Positions 1 through 7,228 of a DNA stretch of 64,000 nucleotides are shown piece by piece. The stretch comes from Bacteriovoracaceae bacterium (GTDB lineage: Bacteria; Bdellovibrionota; Bacteriovoracia; Bacteriovoracales; Bacteriovoracaceae), in contig JAOARC010000037.1 of NCBI GenBank assembly GCA_025210745.1, forward strand, positions 310,001-374,000, read 5' to 3'. A program made the position numbers and the translations under genes. Below the pieces are notes generated by a model, which searched no databases, was not told the origin of the DNA, and worked only from the letters and a program-made list of their open reading frames with translations. Position 1 is the first letter of the stretch. Each line of letters begins with the position of its first letter.

Positions 1-514
1 TCTTATTATTGAATCAAATGGCCTAGAAAGGTTCTCACAAGCTGGACTTAGAATTACTGGTGGTGGTTGGCCTTTAAATTTAAGTGGTGCCGGATATCAA
101 GTTTCAACACTTACTAATGGAAATATCTTAGTCTGTGTAGGAGGAGCTATTGATCAAGTACAAATAAGAGATCCGTCTACAGGAGCTCTTTTATTTAGTG
201 ATAATGGTCCAGGTGGACATAATCCAACAGGTTGTAAAGAACGATCAGATGGGACAATTGCTGTTTCTTTTAATGGTGGAACTGATCAAGTATGGTTATA
301 TAATGATGATTTATCTGTTGGATCAGCAATTGCCTTAAATTCAAACTTAGGCAATATTATGTCGAACCCTCAAGGAATAGCTATTGCAGAAAATGATAAT
401 ATATATGTAAGTGATGCTACTCATAATCATATATTAGAACTTAATAGCAATGGAGAATTAATAAGAGCTTTTGGCGTTCTTAGTTATGCTTCAGATATTA
501 TTGTTATTGATTAG
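1..514 (+). CDS. C-terminal part of a secreted beta-propeller (NHL-like) protein
   Basis: The window opens inside a reading frame that runs from base 2 to a TAG at 512-514, giving about 170 residues. The translation is rich in Gly, Asn and short beta-strand patterns, with recurring phrases such as NPQGIAIAENDNIYVSDATH, which is the typical core of an NHL-type propeller blade (P-x-G-I/V-A-V ... I-Y-V-x-D ... I-x). At least two blade-like units are visible. No catalytic motif is seen. Members of this family are mostly extracellular or cell-surface binding proteins; the partner cannot be told from this fragment. The start lies outside the window, so a signal peptide cannot be assessed. Confidence 0.7.
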   Translation, partial: LIIESNGLERFSQAGLRITGGGWPLNLSGAGYQVSTLTNGNILVCVGGAIDQVQIRDPSTGALLFSDNGPGGHNPTGCKERSDGTIAVSFNGGTDQVWLYNDDLSVGSAIALNSNLGNIMSNPQGIAIAENDNIYVSDATHNHILELNSNGELIRAFGVLSYASDIIVID

Positions 515-530
515 TAAAAGTTACCCTATA

Positions 531-558
531 TTTACAAAAAATCAGAATTTCATATCAT
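531..558 (+). promoter_or_regulatory. Probable promoter of the cheX-like/cheY pair, leaderless layout
   Basis: TTTACA at 531-536 and TATCAT at 553-558 are separated by 16 bases. Only 6 bases lie between TATCAT and the ATG at 565, and no Shine-Dalgarno sequence fits there, so transcription would begin at or next to the start codon. Inferred from spacing only. Confidence 0.45.
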
Positions 559-564
559 TTATAA

Positions 565-1077
565 ATGGCAAATAAACCGCTTAAAATTATAACAACTCCT
601 ATCAAAAATATTACTAAAGATGTTTTAAAGTCTTTTGTAGATATAGATATAAATATTGCAAACTTTGAAAGCTGTGAATTAAATAGTATTCCATATAATC
701 ATATTTTCTCTATTCCACTTATCGGAATTCTTGAAAATCAGGGAATAAGCTACAAGCTTGATGGACATATCGCACTATCTTTTGAAACACCTGCTTATTT
801 AAATATCGCTAGCATTATTTTAGGAGAAACGATAGAAGAGCTCAATGAAGATATTGAAGATCTTGGACTTGAGATTGTCAATATTATCCTAGGAAAAGCT
901 AAAAGCGTTTTTGAAGCAACAAACTTAACACTTCAAGCAACTTCACCAAAGGTTATTAAAAATAACACCGAATTTAAATACCCTAAAAATCCAAAAGTGT
1001 TTTCTGTCACAGCAGATTGTATGGTTGGAAATATGGCCCTTGAAGTTTGCTATAGCTTTAAAAAGGCAGTTTTTTAA
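565..1077 (+). CDS. CheX-like chemotaxis phosphatase domain protein
   Basis: This 170-residue protein has the layout of the CheX/CheC-related phosphatases, which remove phosphate from CheY-type receivers. The diagnostic helix is around residues 100-114, where E103 and N106 (EIVN) sit in the E-x-x-N arrangement used for catalysis in CheX, followed by the usual Ile-Leu-Gly and Lys-Ala-Lys pattern. A second E-x-x-N helix is not evident, which fits CheX rather than CheC. No membrane segment or signal peptide is present, so it should be cytoplasmic. The CheY-type gene starts 18 bases downstream, which makes that receiver the most likely substrate. The start follows a -10-like hexamer by only 6 bases and has no ribosome binding site. 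Confidence 0.75.
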   Translation: MANKPLKIITTPIKNITKDVLKSFVDIDINIANFESCELNSIPYNHIFSIPLIGILENQGISYKLDGHIALSFETPAYLNIASIILGETIEELNEDIEDLGLEIVNIILGKAKSVFEATNLTLQATSPKVIKNNTEFKYPKNPKVFSVTADCMVGNMALEVCYSFKKAVF

Positions 1078-1095
1078 TTATAAGGAATTTTCAAA

Positions 1096-1482
1096 ATGGA
1101 TAATCTAAAAGTACTTGTTGTTGATGATATGAGAGTTATGAGAAATATTATAAAGAAAAACCTTACTGTACTAGGCATAAATAAAATTGATGAAGCTGAT
1201 GATGGAGTAACTGCATGGCAAATGCTTTTGGATTCAAAAAAAGAAAATGATCCCTACCATCTTATTATTTCAGATTGGAATATGCCTAATATGAATGGAC
1301 AAGCTTTATTAACAAAAGTTCGTTTAGATACTGAATATAAAGAAATTCCTTTCGTTATGGTAACAGCTGAAGGAGAAAGAAAGGTCATTGTAAATGCGAT
1401 TCAATCAGGTGTCAGCAACTTTATAGTAAAGCCATTTACCTCTGAAACTTTTGTAGATAAAATTTGTAAAGTTCTTAAATAG
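1096..1482 (+). CDS. CheY-type single-domain response regulator
   Basis: A stand-alone receiver domain of 128 residues, the usual CheY length. It has the acidic pair D10/D11, the phospho-acceptor D60 in SDWNMP, T90 in VMVTAEGE, and K112 in VKPF, so it should be fully competent for phosphorylation. There is no output domain. An AAGGA sequence precedes the ATG. It follows the CheX-like gene closely, so the two probably form a receiver plus phosphatase pair acting in chemotaxis or gliding control. The WNMPNMNG stretch and FIVKPF end are typical of true chemotaxis CheY proteins rather than transcription regulators. The kinase partner is not in this window. Confidence 0.88.
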   Translation: MDNLKVLVVDDMRVMRNIIKKNLTVLGINKIDEADDGVTAWQMLLDSKKENDPYHLIISDWNMPNMNGQALLTKVRLDTEYKEIPFVMVTAEGERKVIVNAIQSGVSNFIVKPFTSETFVDKICKVLK

Positions 1483-2193
1483 CTATAGAGAAAACTCTTT
1501 ACTTAAAAGAGTATTTTTAAAACAATCATTAAACTTAAGAATTAAATTATCAGAACTGAAAAACTCGTCAACACAAAAGTATATCTTAGGATTAAGTCCA
1601 CAAGGACTCACTTTTTTAAGCTCATTAAACATATCTTCATCTCGAACTAAATTTAATGCAAGTCCATGATAGCTAACAAAACGATCTAAACCGACACCAA
1701 TAGATGCTACTTTTCTTTTTTCCTTCCAAATTCCCATCAACTTTTTAGCTGTTATAAAGTCTTCACTGCCAGTTAACTGACAAAGCGTACTTCTTACACT
1801 TTTCAATATTTCACACATTAAATCCTCTAAAGAAAATGAGGTATTAACAGCAACAATAGGATAAAATATCCACTGTCCTGGATAATGAAAAGTTAGTCCT
1901 CCCCCTCTTTTTATTCTATGAATAGGAAAAGAAAGACTATCACTTAAACTCATATCAAAGTCTACAAGATTCTTAACACCTCTTTCATTAGCACGTCCCA
2001 ATGTAAAACAATGTGGATGATTGCAGAAAATATAAATCCTTAAGTCTCTATTAGCTTGAATGAAACTAACAGCTTTTTTTTGAAACTTTAAACATTCTTG
2101 ATAGTCCCAGTTCCACCTTGTTACAAAAAGAGTATTGTTCTTTTGACTTACTACCATATCAGCTGGAATATCAAGTTGACTAAATCTATTCAT
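1483..2193 (-). CDS. lipB: Octanoyltransferase LipB
   Basis: LipB moves octanoyl groups from acyl carrier protein to lipoyl domains of enzymes such as pyruvate dehydrogenase; LipA then inserts the sulphurs. Family motifs are clear: RGGGLTFHYPGQ for substrate binding, the catalytic lysine in RKVASIGV (about residue 161) and the catalytic cysteine in SPCGL (about residue 198). The ATG at 2193 is preferred over an in-frame TTG twelve bases upstream; it overlaps the end of lipA by 8 bases, indicating translational coupling. The length of 236 residues is normal. Convergent with the cheY gene, with no gap between the two stop codons. Confidence 0.92.
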   Translation of the reverse strand: MNRFSQLDIPADMVVSQKNNTLFVTRWNWDYQECLKFQKKAVSFIQANRDLRIYIFCNHPHCFTLGRANERGVKNLVDFDMSLSDSLSFPIHRIKRGGGLTFHYPGQWIFYPIVAVNTSFSLEDLMCEILKSVRSTLCQLTGSEDFITAKKLMGIWKEKRKVASIGVGLDRFVSYHGLALNLVRDEDMFNELKKVSPCGLNPKIYFCVDEFFSSDNLILKFNDCFKNTLLSKEFSL

Positions 2194-3100
2194 TTTTATT
2201 AACAAACTCTAAGAAATCAGCTGCTTTATACGAACTTCTTACCATTGGTCCACTTGCAACAAAATCAAAGCCAATATCATATGCTATTTTTTTTAAGTGT
2301 TCGAACTCATCTAACTCATAATATTTTTGTACTTCTAAATGAGCTAAAGTCGGCCTTAAATATTGTCCAAAGGTAATAATATTTACCCCAGCTTCTCTAA
2401 GATCAACCATTGCTGACGTTAGCTCTTCTTTAGTTTCTCCCAAACCAACCATTAATGAACTCTTAGTCCATATATGAGGGTAGTTTTCCTTATAGAATCT
2501 CAAAGCATTCAAAGTTTTTTCATAGCCAGCTCTTCGATCTCTCACCTGATGAGTTAATCTTTTAACAGTTTCTAAATTTTGAGCAATCACAAAAGGATTA
2601 CTTTGGGCCAATGTTTTCATATGAACTTCCTCAACTGAAAAGTCAGGAATTAAGACCTCTACTTTAACATCTGGATGGTCTTTGTTTACTTTTTTTACTA
2701 TTTTTGCAAACTGACCAGCCCCATAATCTTCAAGATCATCTCTATCCACACTCGTTATAACAATATAATTAAGACTCATTAAGCTAACCATATCGCTTGC
2801 TTTTTGAGGTTCATTAGGGTCAACCATACCCTTTGGGTTACCAGTTTTCACATTACAGAATTTACACGCCCTAGTACAAGTATCACCAAGTACCATCATT
2901 GTAGCAGTCTTTGCTTCCCAGCATTCTCCAAGATTTGGACATTTTGCTTCTTCACATACAGTGAAAAGGTTTTTTTCTCTTAATGAGTTTCTAATTGAAT
3001 TATAATTGTTTCCCTTTGGTATTTTAGATTTCAAATACCTTGGTTTGCCAACTAAATTTTTCTTTCCATACTTTTTAAAAACAGTCTCTGTCATATGCAT
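2186..3100 (-). CDS. lipA: Lipoyl synthase LipA
   Basis: A radical SAM enzyme that inserts two sulphurs into protein-bound octanoyl groups. Both iron-sulphur clusters are visible: the auxiliary cluster cysteines C49, C54 and C60 (CEEAKCPNLGEC) and the SAM cluster C75, C79, C82 (CTRACKFC). The RSSYKA serine near the C-terminus is the usual auxiliary cluster ligand. 304 residues is typical. Two possible starts, ATG at 3100 and ATG at 3094, are both without a clear ribosome binding site; a TATGCT hexamer lies 6 bases before the first. It overlaps lipB, so the pair forms one unit for lipoic acid synthesis. Confidence 0.94.
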   Translation of the reverse strand: MHMTETVFKKYGKKNLVGKPRYLKSKIPKGNNYNSIRNSLREKNLFTVCEEAKCPNLGECWEAKTATMMVLGDTCTRACKFCNVKTGNPKGMVDPNEPQKASDMVSLMSLNYIVITSVDRDDLEDYGAGQFAKIVKKVNKDHPDVKVEVLIPDFSVEEVHMKTLAQSNPFVIAQNLETVKRLTHQVRDRRAGYEKTLNALRFYKENYPHIWTKSSLMVGLGETKEELTSAMVDLREAGVNIITFGQYLRPTLAHLEVQKYYELDEFEHLKKIAYDIGFDFVASGPMVRSSYKAADFLEFVNKNE

Positions 3101-3106
3101 TTAAAT

Positions 3107-3112
3107 AGCATA
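3107..3112 (-). promoter_or_regulatory. Possible -10 hexamer for leaderless lipA
   Basis: On the minus strand TATGCT is followed by 6 bases and then the lipA ATG at 3100. There is no Shine-Dalgarno sequence. No good -35 is visible and a second TATAAT lies slightly further upstream, so this call is tentative. Confidence 0.3.
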
Positions 3113-3131
3113 TAAACTTATTATAGGCCAT

Positions 3132-3578
3132 TTATTCCTCTAAAGGGTTTAAAGCATCATTTGTCTCATGATATGTCTTAATATTGTCTACCTGAGAGAT
3201 TTTCCAACTTTTTTCATGCTTAGAAAGATTTGCTATTTTTCTAACAGAAGTTTTATACGAACTGCCGTCTGCAGCTTTACTTTTATACTCTACAATATAA
3301 GTAATCGCACAACTATCAATCTCACAAGACTCTCTTAATATTTTTACTTTTTCTAAATCTATACTCTGAGTTCTATTTAACTTTTCAAAATCTTGATCAC
3401 TAAGTTGTTCAATAGACTTTAATAGGCTTCCTGTTGTCATATCTTTATAATCATCTTTACTAAGATTGCCCTTAGCTATTTTATTGACATAGTTTTTAAG
3501 AGCTCCTAGTGCCGTATCATTGTTATTAAAGCATGAACTTAATAAAGCAAAACTTAATAAAAAATATAGTATTTTCAT
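3132..3578 (-). CDS. Small lipoprotein of unknown function
   Basis: Starting at the ATG at 3578 gives 148 residues; a GGAG ribosome site is 6 bases before it, and an upstream in-frame extension would read through the previous gene. The N-terminus is a lipoprotein signal (Lys-Ile, hydrophobic core, then LLSSC), so it should be lipid-anchored in the envelope. The rest is a compact acidic/basic domain with two cysteines in SCEIDSCAI, perhaps a disulphide, and an NTF2-like or DUF-type look (alternating strands ending in KSWKISQVDNIKTY, the common ending of lumazine-binding/NTF2-like proteins). The ATGA overlap with the upstream PilZ-like gene shows coupling. No specific function can be assigned. 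Confidence 0.75.
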   Translation of the reverse strand: MKILYFLLSFALLSSCFNNNDTALGALKNYVNKIAKGNLSKDDYKDMTTGSLLKSIEQLSDQDFEKLNRTQSIDLEKVKILRESCEIDSCAITYIVEYKSKAADGSSYKTSVRKIANLSKHEKSWKISQVDNIKTYHETNDALNPLEE

Positions 3579-4288
3579 TTTTTCTCCATTGAATAACCTA
3601 GCATATCTATTATACCAAAAAAGCTGTTCCAAGAAAGGAAATTACTTTTTTCTTCAAAAAATTCTAATCCAATTTCCCCAGTACTAGCACTATATGACTT
3701 TACAGTGGCCATTGCCTTAAGCTTTTTAGATTTTAACTGAGACTCTAATTCTAGTGTACCTTTTAAATTTATGGTATCTTCTTTATTTTCAGGCACAAAA
3801 GTACAAGAGTATTTATCAAATCCTATAATCTGTCCTCTAACGACATGATCCTTATGAATAACTGCATTAATAATTGGATATGATTGTTTTTTTACTCTAA
3901 ATCGAAATTTTAAATTCATACTAGATAAATCTAAAACCCAACAGTAAACTTGATAATTATAGTAACTTAATATCAAATAAGCACAAAAGAGGCCTAAACT
4001 TATTTTACTGAAATTATAATATAAAACTCCCACTGAAAATAAGACATAAAGAAAGATTTGCATAAGATAAACTATCTTTGAAAAGCGATTTGGTTTTAAA
4101 ATACACAACAAGTTAATAAAGCTTATTAAGAGTAAACTTGAATTAATCTTAAAGAAAGATCGAAGCTCATAAAAATCAAAAGGAGATCTTGAAACACCTA
4201 TCTTTTGAATCAAGTATAAGTAAAATATCGAAATAATTACAAAATATATTTGGAGAGAATGACTTTTACTTTTATAATATAATTTCAT
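3575..4288 (-). CDS. Membrane protein with a degenerate PilZ-like domain
   Basis: Of 237 residues, about the first 125 contain three to four hydrophobic helices (for example around YFVIISIFYLYLI and LLLISFINLLCIL). The remainder looks like a PilZ beta barrel: it starts with a basic stretch (RFRVKKQSYP), continues through RGQIIGFDKYSCTF in the place of the second c-di-GMP motif, and ends in GEIGLEF. The canonical R-x-x-x-R and D/N-x-S-x-x-G motifs are both imperfect, so direct c-di-GMP binding is doubtful. It probably links the membrane to a signalling partner. It overlaps the following lipoprotein gene by 4 bases and leads the operon that ends in lipA-lipB. Confidence 0.6.
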   Translation of the reverse strand: MKLYYKSKSHSLQIYFVIISIFYLYLIQKIGVSRSPFDFYELRSFFKINSSLLLISFINLLCILKPNRFSKIVYLMQIFLYVLFSVGVLYYNFSKISLGLFCAYLILSYYNYQVYCWVLDLSSMNLKFRFRVKKQSYPIINAVIHKDHVVRGQIIGFDKYSCTFVPENKEDTINLKGTLELESQLKSKKLKAMATVKSYSASTGEIGLEFFEEKSNFLSWNSFFGIIDMLGYSMEKK

Positions 4289-4298
4289 AATAATATTT

Positions 4299-4304
4299 TA
4301 TACT
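4299..4304 (+). promoter_or_regulatory. Possible -10 hexamer for leaderless ferredoxin gene
   Basis: TATACT is followed by 7 bases and then the ATG at 4312. No ribosome binding site is present. This matches the layout at 553-558 and 56459-56464. Confidence 0.35.
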
Positions 4305-4311
4305 TAATGAT

Positions 4312-4506
4312 ATGGACAAACAATTAGATAAACCATTAAACATCACATCAATATGCATCAACTGTGATTCATGCAGACAGATATGTCCCGAAAATGCTGT
4401 TCTAACTATTGGGAATCTCTATGCTATAGATCCATGGTCCTGTACAAATTGTGCTTTGTGTATAAAAGTATGCCCCTCAGATGCTATCAAGCCCGTAAAA
4501 AAGTAA
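4312..4506 (+). CDS. Small ferredoxin with two 4Fe-4S clusters
   Basis: A 64-residue protein holding two complete 4Fe-4S motifs: C-x2-C-x2-C-x3-CP near residues 15-25 (CINCDSCRQICP) and again near residues 44-54 (CTNCALCIKVCP). Such bacterial-type ferredoxins carry low-potential electrons in the cytoplasm. The redox partner is not evident; radical SAM enzymes such as LipA, encoded close by in the opposite direction, need such an electron donor, but that link is only a guess. It is divergent from the PilZ-like gene, with 23 bases between their start codons. Confidence 0.88.
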   Translation: MDKQLDKPLNITSICINCDSCRQICPENAVLTIGNLYAIDPWSCTNCALCIKVCPSDAIKPVKK

Positions 4507-4549
4507 TATCGCCCTTTAACTTAATAGTCTTTAATGCTACAAATTATGA

Positions 4550-5431
4550 ATGAGAATTATTATATACATTTCTTTTTTATCCCTTTGTGCATTTGCAAAT
4601 ACCCAATCTTACTTTGAAGAACAATTAAAAAATAATCCTCATTTTGAGATTGACCCTGCACTGTTGAACCCTCAAAAATCATATCAAAAAAAGAATAAAA
4701 CAAAGTTTAAAAATACTATTATTTCAAAAAAGCAACTAAGAGATCTTCTTTTTAATACTCCAGACTATGCTTATTACAAAAATGGAAAATATAAAAACAA
4801 ACTAAAAGTATTTTTGCTTTGTAGCTCTGATAGAAGTTATCCGTGTTTATTTTTAATGAAAGATATAAATGACGACTTTGTTATGGAAGACAATAGTGTA
4901 TGGAGATTGCCAGGTCTTGCCTTATCAAGACACGGGTTGCCATATAATATCACAAATGGTTCAACACCTACAGGTGTTATGACTTTGGACTCAGTAATGC
5001 CACTTGCAAATAACACTAAATGGTACGGAGAATATAGAAGAGTTATTCTAAATTGGATACCTAATGATAATCTAATGAACCAATTTCTACCCGTTAGCAG
5101 CAAAAACTCTGACTGGTGGAAACAAGCGAGTATTGCAAGAGATATTGGGAGAAAATATTTAAGAATTCATGGTACAGGTAATATAAATACAGATAAAAAA
5201 AGCAGCTATTATCCTCACTTTGCTACTTCTGGATGTATCTCAACAAGAGAAGGAAAATATGATGGTACTGTATATAAAGATCAAAGATTACTACTTGATA
5301 AAATGATGACATCACTTCAACTAGGCCCTATTTTTTCTAATGAAGTATTAATTGAAGGTGTTCTTTATGTCGCTAATATTACAAATAAAAAGAAAAAGGT
5401 TACATTTAAGGACATTGAAGATTTATTTTAA
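4550..5431 (+). CDS. Secreted L,D-transpeptidase (YkuD-type catalytic domain)
   Basis: The protein of 293 residues starts with a signal peptide (ending near AFA-NTQS). The YkuD signature is present: H207 in LRIHGTGN and the nucleophile C229 in TSGCIS with the following arginine at 233. Typical substrates are tetrapeptide stems of peptidoglycan, where these enzymes make 3-3 crosslinks, exchange D-amino acids or attach proteins. The domain is unusually embedded, with about 120 residues before it. In predatory Bdellovibrionota such enzymes modify the wall of the prey or of the predator; which applies here is not known. It ends 4 bases inside the convergent murU-like gene. Confidence 0.82.
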   Translation: MRIIIYISFLSLCAFANTQSYFEEQLKNNPHFEIDPALLNPQKSYQKKNKTKFKNTIISKKQLRDLLFNTPDYAYYKNGKYKNKLKVFLLCSSDRSYPCLFLMKDINDDFVMEDNSVWRLPGLALSRHGLPYNITNGSTPTGVMTLDSVMPLANNTKWYGEYRRVILNWIPNDNLMNQFLPVSSKNSDWWKQASIARDIGRKYLRIHGTGNINTDKKSSYYPHFATSGCISTREGKYDGTVYKDQRLLLDKMMTSLQLGPIFSNEVLIEGVLYVANITNKKKKVTFKDIEDLF

Positions 5432-6228
5432 ATTAAAAGTTCTCCATTAGAGAATGTTAAAAAATCATTAAGCTTAATTGTTTCATTCTCCAGAGGAATT
5501 TTCACACTATTTTCTTCTAAAAAAGTTTTAAAAGCTGAATCTGATTTTAAAACTCTCTCTAATGAGTTTTTATATCTATCTATTGTTCCAAAGTCCCAAT
5601 ATTCACAATCCGATACATCTAAATGTCCAACATCTAATTTTGAAAAATTAATAACTGTATCAAAAAATTTTGACTCTCCTTGAATTGGAACTATTTTATC
5701 CAAATTAATAATACTCATACCAGTATAGGTTTTAATACTATTATGCTCGAGACAATCTTTATTGGGAATGATACCAATAACCTTCTCATTCTTGATATCC
5801 AAAGCATTATAGCCATCTTTTGGATCAACATCTTTTGTTAAAATAGTTGCATCCGAATCATTTTTTATAAATGCTTCTTTTTCAACTTGACCCAACATAA
5901 TAAACTGATCACTATTTATGACAAGTAACTTTCCTTTATAATCGACTTTCTGAGCTAAATTATGAACCGCTCCACCGATATCAAGAACTTCTTCTTCAAT
6001 TAAAAAACTTATATCATTGCGAGATTTTAATGTTTCAAAAATTTTATCTTTATAATTATATAAATTAATAAATATTTTTTGAGGATGAAAAGCCTTCGCA
6101 TACTCAATCTCAAGATCGAGCATCCTTTTATTGAAAATAGGCCAAATTACTTTTGGTATTTGTTTACCAATATCTCCCATTCTTGTTCCTTTACCAGCAG
6201 CAAGGATAAGAACATAATCAACTTTCAT
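5428..6228 (-). CDS. murU: Sugar-1-phosphate nucleotidyltransferase, MurU-like
   Basis: An NTP-transferase fold enzyme of 266 residues beginning with the nucleotide-binding loop LILAAGKGTRMG and a downstream lysine (QIPKVIWPI). A metal-binding aspartate follows in NSDQF. The downstream half is compact, without the acetyltransferase repeat domain of GlmU. Its nearest known match by layout is MurU, which makes UDP-MurNAc from MurNAc-1-phosphate. This is supported by the gene directly upstream, an AmgK-like kinase that would supply that substrate, and by an 11-base overlap between them. The ATG at 6228 is preferred to an upstream TTG. A hexose-1-phosphate nucleotidyltransferase of other specificity remains possible. 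Confidence 0.72.
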   Translation of the reverse strand: MKVDYVLILAAGKGTRMGDIGKQIPKVIWPIFNKRMLDLEIEYAKAFHPQKIFINLYNYKDKIFETLKSRNDISFLIEEEVLDIGGAVHNLAQKVDYKGKLLVINSDQFIMLGQVEKEAFIKNDSDATILTKDVDPKDGYNALDIKNEKVIGIIPNKDCLEHNSIKTYTGMSIINLDKIVPIQGESKFFDTVINFSKLDVGHLDVSDCEYWDFGTIDRYKNSLERVLKSDSAFKTFLEENSVKIPLENETIKLNDFLTFSNGELLI

Positions 6229-7228
6229 AATAAAGCCCAAAAATAATTTTTCTTATTTCATTATATTTTTCATTAGTCAGAAAATATTTTCTTAACTTCT
6301 CTAAAGCAAAACCAATATATTTTAAATATCTTTCATCCTTTCGATTATGATAAATATAACAAAAACTTCCAACAGCTTTAAATACTCTTTGAATTGCCAT
6401 ATCAATATATAAGTCGTTAAATTTATCAAAGTCCTGCTCAATAAAGTTCGACACTTTATCAAAGTAGTATTGCTTAAGCTTAACCCTATTTACAGGATCT
6501 AAATCATAATAACAATCATCTAGCAAAGATGCTAAATCATATTGAGGGATTCCCCATCTTGCATCTTGAAAATCTATGATTTTCATTTTTTTATCTAACA
6601 TCATTATATTTCTTGAGTGATAATCTCTGTGGGTTAAAACCATTTTTTCCGAAGATAGTCTTACACATAATGGCCCAAATAAATCAGATAACTTATCTAA
6701 AATATGCTGATCCTCACAACCAAGATAAAACTTTATAAAATATTTAATTGTAAAATTAATTTCAAATTTTAATTTTTCATAATCAAAACTTTCATGAAAA
6801 ATATTAGAATTATCAACTTCATCTTTATTTAACTGATGAATACTTATTAATTCGTCAATTGCACTTTTATATAATGTATATTCTTGTTCAATATTACAAT
6901 TCGACAATAAAGATAAAAGCGTTATATCCCCTAAATCTTCTTCTAATAAGTATCCTTTAGAAAGGTCTTTATCATATATTTTAGGAACCGAAACCGATTT
7001 TGATTCTAAAAATTTTTGTACTTTAACAAAACTATTATCTTCATCTGATGGATTATCTAAACATACAACGAAAGAAACTTTATTTGTATAAACACGATAA
7101 TATCTTCTTGTTGATGCGTCTCCCGTAAGACGATCTATGTTCTCAATTGATATATCTTCATCCATAGAAGATTTTGATTTTTTGAATAATTCCTCAATAA
7201 AAAGACGTTCAGATACTTCTGGCTTCAT
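6218..7228 (-). CDS. amgK: Anomeric amino-sugar kinase, AmgK-like (APH fold)
   Basis: A phosphotransferase of the aminoglycoside kinase family, 336 residues. Near the N-terminus is LTGDASTRRYYRV, the glycine-rich loop typical of AmgK. The catalytic loop is LTHRDYHSRNIM and the metal-binding motif IIDFQDARWG, both complete. AmgK phosphorylates MurNAc and GlcNAc at carbon 1, bypassing de novo UDP-MurNAc synthesis. The following gene is a MurU-like nucleotidyltransferase, the exact partner known from Pseudomonas, which makes this assignment much stronger than the fold alone. The start overlaps the stop of the upstream lipoprotein gene (ATGA). An aminoglycoside-resistance role is unlikely. Confidence 0.78.
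   Translation of the reverse strand: MKPEVSERLFIEELFKKSKSSMDEDISIENIDRLTGDASTRRYYRVYTNKVSFVVCLDNPSDEDNSFVKVQKFLESKSVSVPKIYDKDLSKGYLLEEDLGDITLLSLLSNCNIEQEYTLYKSAIDELISIHQLNKDEVDNSNIFHESFDYEKLKFEINFTIKYFIKFYLGCEDQHILDKLSDLFGPLCVRLSSEKMVLTHRDYHSRNIMMLDKKMKIIDFQDARWGIPQYDLASLLDDCYYDLDPVNRVKLKQYYFDKVSNFIEQDFDKFNDLYIDMAIQRVFKAVGSFCYIYHNRKDERYLKYIGFALEKLRKYFLTNEKYNEIRKIIFGLYYES

Noticed and set aside
4371-4553. Short plus-strand frame over the ferredoxin gene
   Set aside because: Overlaps the ferredoxin in another frame, and that frame has two complete cluster motifs.
6218-7228. Aminoglycoside resistance kinase
   Set aside because: The fold is shared, but the N-terminal loop and the MurU-like partner favour sugar salvage.
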